From an uncultured Lachnospiraceae bacterium (GTDB lineage: Bacteria > Bacillota > Clostridia > Lachnospirales > Lachnospiraceae), in the NCBI GenBank assembly GCA_900539715.1, contig UQDA01000014.1, forward strand, positions 1 to 64,000: a DNA stretch of 64,000 nucleotides, written 5' to 3'. Positions 59,686 through 64,000 of this stretch are shown here, in pieces. The position numbers were made by a program, and so were the translations under genes. Below the pieces are notes generated by a model. That model ran no database searches. It was not told the DNA's origin and saw only the letters and a program-made list of their open reading frames with translations. The stretch's first letter is position 1. Each line of letters starts with the position of its first letter.

Positions 59686-61281
59686 TTGGGCAATCTGAAA
59701 GAAGAAATAAACAGAAGAAGGACATTTGCAATCATTTCCCATCCCGACGCGGGTAAGACAACGCTGACAGAGAAATTCCTGTTGTATGGCGGGGCAATCA
59801 ATCTGGCGGGTTCCGTAAAAGGAAAGGCGACAGCGCGGCATGCGGTGTCGGACTGGATGGAGATAGAGAAGCAGAGAGGTATTTCGGTTACTTCTTCGGT
59901 TCTTCAGTTTGAATATGACGGTTTCTGTATCAATATCCTGGATACACCGGGACATCAGGATTTCTCGGAGGATACGTACCGGACACTGATGGCAGCGGAT
60001 TCTGCAGTCATGGTCATTGACGCCAGCAAGGGTGTTGAGGCGCAGACGCGCAAGCTGTTCAAGGTCTGCGTCATGAGAAAGATACCGATATTTACATTTA
60101 TCAACAAGATGGACAGGGATGCAAACGATACGTTCGAGCTGCTGGATGATATAGAGAAGGAGCTGGGGATAGCTACCTGCCCGATGAACTGGCCTATCGG
60201 TTCGGGAAAGAGCTTTAAAGGCGTGTATGACAGGGAAAAGCGCTGCGTGATAACCTATTCAGATACGGAAAAGGGAACGAAGGAAGGCGAGGCGACAGAA
60301 ATCCCGGTTGACGAGCTGGACAAGCTTACGGGATTTGTAGGAGAGAACCTGAAAGAAAAGCTTATAGAAGAAATAGAGCTTTTGGACGGGGCGAGCGCAG
60401 AATTTGATTTGGAGCAGGTACAGGCGGGAGAATTGACACCGGTATTTTTTGGCTCAGCGCTTACGAACTTTGGCGTGGAAGACTTTTTGCAGCACTTTTT
60501 AAAGATGACAACGACTCCCCTGCCGCGCCGCTCGGACGCCGGGCTGATAGACCCTGCGGAGCACGCGTTCAGCGCCTTTGTATTTAAGATTCAGGCGAAT
60601 ATGAATAAGGCACACCGCGACAGAATCGCGTTCATGCGCATCTGTTCGGGCAAATTCGAAGCGGATATGGATGTAAAGCATGTCCAGAGCCAGCGGGTGA
60701 TGAGGCTTTCTCAGCCCCAGCAGATCATGGCAAATGACAGAAAGATTCTGTCAGAGGCCTATGCGGGGGATATCATCGGCGTGTTCGATCCGGGCATCTT
60801 TTCCATCGGCGATACACTCTGCATGCCGAAGGAACAATTTGCGTATGAAGGGATACCGACCTTTGCGCCGGAGCATTTCGCGAGAGTGCGCCAGATAGAT
60901 ACGATGAAGCGTAAGCAGTTCGTAAAAGGTATCAATCAGATAGCGCAGGAAGGCGCGATACAGATATTCCAGGAGTTCAACACCGGTATGGAGGAAATCA
61001 TCGTAGGCGTTGTGGGCGTCCTGCAGTTTGACGTGTTAAAATTCCGTCTGGAAAGCGAATATAATGTGGATATCAAACTGGAGCCGCTCCCTTATGAGCA
61101 TATCCGCTGGATAGAAAATAAGGACGAGGTGGATTTGACAAAGATAGTGGGAACTTCCGATATGAAGAAGATAAAAGACCTGAAGGGCAACCCGCTTCTG
61201 CTGTTTGTCAACGCATGGAGCGTCGGCATGGTACAGGACCGTAACAAGGGGCTGATACTCTCTGAATTCGGGAAAAACTAA
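59686..61281 (+). CDS. prfC: peptide chain release factor 3
   Basis: The 531-residue GTPase recycles RF1/RF2 from the ribosome. G1 is SHPDAGKTTLTEK, G3 DTPGHQDFSEDTYRTL and G4 NKMDRD; the RF3-specific G2 region RGISVTSSV is present, as are the ICSGKFEADM and QFEVMKFRLE-like QFDVLKFRLESEY segments. The start is a TTG at 59686, 7 nt after GGAGGAG, giving MGNLKEEINRRRTFAI; longer readings are not RF3-like. Confidence 0.95.
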   Translation: MGNLKEEINRRRTFAIISHPDAGKTTLTEKFLLYGGAINLAGSVKGKATARHAVSDWMEIEKQRGISVTSSVLQFEYDGFCINILDTPGHQDFSEDTYRTLMAADSAVMVIDASKGVEAQTRKLFKVCVMRKIPIFTFINKMDRDANDTFELLDDIEKELGIATCPMNWPIGSGKSFKGVYDREKRCVITYSDTEKGTKEGEATEIPVDELDKLTGFVGENLKEKLIEEIELLDGASAEFDLEQVQAGELTPVFFGSALTNFGVEDFLQHFLKMTTTPLPRRSDAGLIDPAEHAFSAFVFKIQANMNKAHRDRIAFMRICSGKFEADMDVKHVQSQRVMRLSQPQQIMANDRKILSEAYAGDIIGVFDPGIFSIGDTLCMPKEQFAYEGIPTFAPEHFARVRQIDTMKRKQFVKGINQIAQEGAIQIFQEFNTGMEEIIVGVVGVLQFDVLKFRLESEYNVDIKLEPLPYEHIRWIENKDEVDLTKIVGTSDMKKIKDLKGNPLLLFVNAWSVGMVQDRNKGLILSEFGKN

Positions 61282-61316
61282 GGCAGAAAATAAACCTATG
61301 CAAAACAGACAGATTT

Positions 61317-61325
61317 TGTTATAAT
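61317..61325 (+). promoter_or_regulatory. extended -10 promoter of yqhY
   Basis: TG-T-TATAAT is a perfect extended -10; the -35 is weak. It lies about 35 nt before the coding start. Confidence 0.55.
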
Positions 61326-61359
61326 ACCCTCAGTGAATAAGTATAAAGGAGGCGCCATT

Positions 61360-61749
61360 ATGGAGAAAGAGACCAAGAAGAATACCTATGTACTGCAGGA
61401 GGATGAGAATATCGGTACCGTGCAGATTGCGGATGAAGTGGTTGCGATCATTGCGTCCTTAGCCGCTACGGAGGTGGAAGGCGTTTCTTCCATGGCCGGC
61501 AACATCACCAATGAAGTGATGAGCAAGGTGGGCGTAAAGAACCTGACAAAAGGCGTTAAGGTGGAAGTGTATGGTTCTGATGTAAAAGTCGGGCTGGCAG
61601 TTTTACTTGAGTACGGATACAATATTCCTGCAACCTGTCAGAAAGTACAGGAGCGCGTAAAGAATGCGATTGAGAATATGACAGGGTTAAATGTGACGGA
61701 TGTGGATATCCGCATTGCGGGCGTCAACATGAATACGGCAAAGCACTGA
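61360..61749 (+). CDS. yqhY: Asp23/Gls24-family protein (YqhY-like)
   Basis: The 129-residue protein shows the family core VQIADEVVAIIASLAATEVEGV and NIPATCQKVQERVKNAIENMTG. Its position directly before nusB equals Bacillus YqhY, whose deletion selects mutations in acetyl-CoA carboxylase genes, so a link to fatty-acid synthesis is known. Here acc genes are instead in the operon at the window start. AAGGAGG precedes the ATG at 61360. Confidence 0.9.
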   Translation: MEKETKKNTYVLQEDENIGTVQIADEVVAIIASLAATEVEGVSSMAGNITNEVMSKVGVKNLTKGVKVEVYGSDVKVGLAVLLEYGYNIPATCQKVQERVKNAIENMTGLNVTDVDIRIAGVNMNTAKH

Positions 61750-61770
61750 GAGATACAGGTAGGAGATCAG

Positions 61771-62169
61771 ATGAACAGAACAGAGCAGAGGGAGCATATT
61801 TTTATGCTGCTTTTCCGTGTGGAATTCAACCAGAAAGCCGATATGGAAGAGCAGTGTACCCTTTTTTTTGAAGAGGCAGAGACGGATATTTCCGAGAAGG
61901 ACAGGGATTACATCCGGTCCAAGTATGAGAAGATTGCAGAGAAGCTGCCGGAAATCGACAGCATGATAAATGAGACGGCAAAAGGCTGGGATACCCAGAG
62001 AATGGGTAAAGTGGAGCTGGCTATCATCCGGTTGGCCGTCTACGAGATAAAGTATGATGAAAGCGTGCCTACGGGTGTTGCCATCAATGAGGCTGTAGAG
62101 CTTGCAAAGAAATTCGGGCAGGACAGCTCCGCAGGTTTTGTGAATGGCATTCTGGCGAAATTCGCATGA
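61771..62169 (+). CDS. nusB: transcription antitermination factor NusB
   Basis: The 132-residue all-helical protein matches NusB: REHIFMLLFRVEF, a central RDYIRSKYEKI region, and the C-terminal ELAIIRLAVYEIKYDESVPTGVAINEAVELAKKFG, split as ELAIIRLAVYEI and VPTGVAINEAVELAKKFG. With NusE it binds boxA of rRNA leaders. Its stop overlaps the xseA start (ATGA); folD, usual here in Bacillus, is missing. Confidence 0.96.
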   Translation: MNRTEQREHIFMLLFRVEFNQKADMEEQCTLFFEEAETDISEKDRDYIRSKYEKIAEKLPEIDSMINETAKGWDTQRMGKVELAIIRLAVYEIKYDESVPTGVAINEAVELAKKFGQDSSAGFVNGILAKFA

Positions 62170-63383
62170 AAAATGTCTATACGGTAGCCCAGGTAAACTC
62201 TTACATTAAAAACATGTTTACCCAGGACTTTTTACTCCAGTCCATTCTGGTGAAAGGTGAAGTGAGCAACTGCAAGTACCATTCTTCGGGACATATTTAT
62301 TTTACCCTGAAGGATGCCAAGGGTGCGATCGCATGCGTGATGTTTGCCGGCAACCGGAGCGGACTGAAATTTCATATGCGGGAAGGTCAGCAGGTGGTCG
62401 TTGCCGGAACGGTGGACGTGTATGAGAGGGACGGCAAATATCAGCTCTATGCCAGAGAGATCATTCTGGATGGGGCAGGGCTTTTGTATGAGCGATTTGA
62501 GCAGCTGAAAAGGGAGCTGGAGGACAGAGGGCTGTTTGCTCCGGAATATAAGCGGCCGATTCCAAGGTTTATCAATCGTCTGGGCGTTGTGACGGCTCCG
62601 ACAGGTGCGGCGGTGCGCGATATCATCAACATTGCGAGACGCCGCAACCCTTATGTTCAGATAATCCTTTACCCGGCGGTCGTGCAGGGAGATCAGGCTC
62701 CGCAGAGTATCGTAAACGGGATACGGGCGCTGGAGCAGGCTGGTGTTGATGTGATGATCGTTGGAAGAGGCGGAGGCTCCATCGAAGACCTTTGGGCATT
62801 TAATGAAGAAATTGTGGCGCAGGCAATATTTGACTGCAGCATTCCAATTATTTCGGCAGTGGGGCATGAGACGGATACTACTATCGCGGATTATGTCGCT
62901 GACCTGCGCGCTCCGACGCCGTCTGCGGGGGCAGAGCTGGCAGTTTATGATTTCGGCCTTGCAGATGCACAGCTAAAAGAGCTGGAGGCAGGGATTACAC
63001 GCAGGATGAAACAGAAGATACGGACCGCACGGATGCGTCTGGAGCATGACCAGACGCGTTTACGGTATTTAAGCCCTATGGGGCAGATACGGGAAAAAAG
63101 AAGCTGGCTGTGCCAGATGGAGGAAAGGCTTCAGGACAGGATGCAGCGGCAGATACAGATGAACCGGTATACGCTTTCTTTGTATGTGGAGAAGCTGAAA
63201 GGCCTTTCTCCGCTGGAAAAGCTGAATCAGGGTTTTTCCCATGTGGCGGATGGACAGGGCAGGACGGTAACGGACGTAGACCGCGTGCAGCCGGGGGAAT
63301 TGCTGACGATACATGTCAAAAACGGCAGAATCACGGCAGAAGTGAAGGAGAAGGAACAATGGAAGCAGCTAAAAATGAGCTGA
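62166..63383 (+). CDS. xseA: exodeoxyribonuclease VII large subunit
   Basis: The 405-residue subunit has an N-terminal OB-fold (VAQVNSYIKNMF, VKGEVSNCKYHSSGHIYFTL) and the catalytic core PTGAAVRDIINIARRRNP, VGRGGGSIEDLWAFN, SAVGHETDTTIADYVADLRAPTPSAGAELAV (seen as GHETDTTIADYVADLRAPTP). It cuts single-stranded DNA with XseB. It is coupled to both nusB and xseB. Confidence 0.96.
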   Translation: MKNVYTVAQVNSYIKNMFTQDFLLQSILVKGEVSNCKYHSSGHIYFTLKDAKGAIACVMFAGNRSGLKFHMREGQQVVVAGTVDVYERDGKYQLYAREIILDGAGLLYERFEQLKRELEDRGLFAPEYKRPIPRFINRLGVVTAPTGAAVRDIINIARRRNPYVQIILYPAVVQGDQAPQSIVNGIRALEQAGVDVMIVGRGGGSIEDLWAFNEEIVAQAIFDCSIPIISAVGHETDTTIADYVADLRAPTPSAGAELAVYDFGLADAQLKELEAGITRRMKQKIRTARMRLEHDQTRLRYLSPMGQIREKRSWLCQMEERLQDRMQRQIQMNRYTLSLYVEKLKGLSPLEKLNQGFSHVADGQGRTVTDVDRVQPGELLTIHVKNGRITAEVKEKEQWKQLKMS

Positions 63384-63574
63384 CGCTGGAAGAGGCGTTT
63401 GCCCGTCTGGAGGAAGTGACGAGGATGCTGGAGGATGAGGATATCTCTCTGGAGCAGTCGTTTGCCGTTTATCAGAAGGGGATGGAGCTTTTAAAATATT
63501 GCAATGAAAGCATTGATAAGGTAGAAAAGAAGGTTCTGGTTTTAAACGGGGAGGGAAAACTGGATGAATTTTAA
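63359..63574 (+). CDS. xseB: exodeoxyribonuclease VII small subunit
   Basis: The 71-residue helical protein carries TLEEAFARLEEVTRMLEDED, EQSFAVYQKGMELLKYC and IDKVEKKVLVLN, the XseB pattern. The ATG at 63359 overlaps the xseA end by 25 bp, with AAGGAG 5-10 nt upstream. Its last 11 bp overlap ispA, so the whole group is tightly coupled. Confidence 0.95.
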   Translation: MEAAKNELTLEEAFARLEEVTRMLEDEDISLEQSFAVYQKGMELLKYCNESIDKVEKKVLVLNGEGKLDEF

Positions 63575-64000
63575 GGAGGAGCTGGCGCAGCGTACCGCAG
63601 AGGCGGAAGAGGTACTGAAACGGTATCTGCCCAAAGAAGAGGGATTTCAGAAACAGGTCTTAGAGGCGATGAATTACAGTGCGCTGGCAGGAGGAAAGCG
63701 GCTGCGCCCTGTGCTGATGGCGGAGAGCTTCCGTCTGTGCGGGGGGCAGGGCGATATTGTAAAACCTTTTATGGCTGCGCTGGAGATGATACATAATTAT
63801 TCTCTCGTACATGACGACCTGCCGTCGATGGATAATGATGAATACAGGCGGGGCAGGAAGACGACATGGACTGTGTATGGAGAAGGAATGGCGGTACTTG
63901 CAGGAGACGCTCTTTTAAATTATGCGTTTGAGACTGCGGCTTCGGCATTTGACCTTGTAGAAAATCTGCCGGCAGACAGAAAGATGCAGGGATTTCGGGC
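63564..64000 (+). CDS. ispA: polyprenyl (farnesyl/geranylgeranyl) diphosphate synthase, partial
   Basis: The gene runs off the window; the first 145 residues are seen. They contain ALAGGKRLRPVLM, the first aspartate-rich motif in LVHDDLPSMDNDEYRRGRKT, and VYGEGMAVLAGDALLNYAF, typical of short-chain isoprenyl synthases that supply undecaprenyl and quinone precursors. The ATG overlaps xseB. The product length class (C15 or C20) cannot be told from this part. Confidence 0.92.
   Translation, partial: MNFKEELAQRTAEAEEVLKRYLPKEEGFQKQVLEAMNYSALAGGKRLRPVLMAESFRLCGGQGDIVKPFMAALEMIHNYSLVHDDLPSMDNDEYRRGRKTTWTVYGEGMAVLAGDALLNYAFETAASAFDLVENLPADRKMQGFR

Noticed and set aside
1..64000. CRISPR array, prophage or complete insertion sequence
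   Set aside because: No regularly spaced repeats, phage structural genes or transposase genes are visible in the window.

Overview
The window looks like a chromosomal segment of a spore-forming, low-to-mid GC Firmicute of the Clostridia, most likely family Lachnospiraceae. The grounds are an intact spoIIIAA-AH operon, a SigK-like sporulation sigma factor, CodY, a FabK-type enoyl reductase inside a fatty-acid operon, and clostridial gene orders (dprA-topA-codY, rpsO-pnp, yqhY-nusB-xseA-xseB-ispA). I cannot name a genus from sequence alone.

Layout. 224-9745: one tightly packed type II fatty-acid operon (acpP-fabK-fabD-fabG-fabF-accB-fabZ-accC-accD-accA) ending in an AMP-forming acyl-CoA synthetase that overlaps accA by 4 bp. 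9.8-13.0 kb: an AT-rich insert of small secreted, membrane and PNPOx-like genes, bounded by a perfect 13-bp direct repeat that lies in the spacer of two promoters. 13.0-18.8 kb: a PAS/winged-helix regulator, a sigK-like gene without a pro-sequence, comM and dprA. 18.8-23.7 kb: topA, codY, rpsB-tsf. 23.9-28.1 kb: an envelope locus with a phosphoglycosyltransferase, a lipoprotein of sortase-B fold whose catalytic His and Cys are both replaced, an LCP ligase and a secreted protein. 28.2-36.5 kb: rpsO, pnp (with a long leader hairpin), rho, a yybP-ykoY (Mn2+) riboswitch controlling a P-type cation ATPase, and rpmE. 36.5-42.9 kb: yqhQ-prmC-prfA, convergent ogt and a Cys-rich DUF3795-like gene, and a fused feoA-feoB iron transporter. 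42.9-44.3 kb: an AT-rich accessory patch with a small pyrophosphatase-like gene, a gene remnant and a second, inverted copy of a palindromic repeat also found at the edge of the first insert. 44.3-53.0 kb: a cytidylate-kinase-like gene coupled to a hydrolase/tyrosine-phosphatase fusion, an unusual tRNA-Pro(AGG), vanZ-like, 1-phosphofructokinase, aldehyde dehydrogenase and a second P-type ATPase. 53.0-58.2 kb: spoIIIAA-AH. 58.4-64.0 kb: deoB, prfC, yqhY, nusB, xseA, xseB and the start of ispA, cut by the window end.

How the parts work together. The first operon carries malonyl-CoA supply (accBCDA), the elongation cycle and fatty-acid activation. Compared with the Bacillus order spoIIIA-accBC-yqhY-nusB-folD-xseAB-ispA, accBC has moved to the fab operon, deoB-prfC fills its place, and folD is missing. 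The most unusual items are the catalytically dead sortase-like lipoprotein, the lipase-phosphatase fusion, and the 13-bp-flanked insert that splits a promoter.
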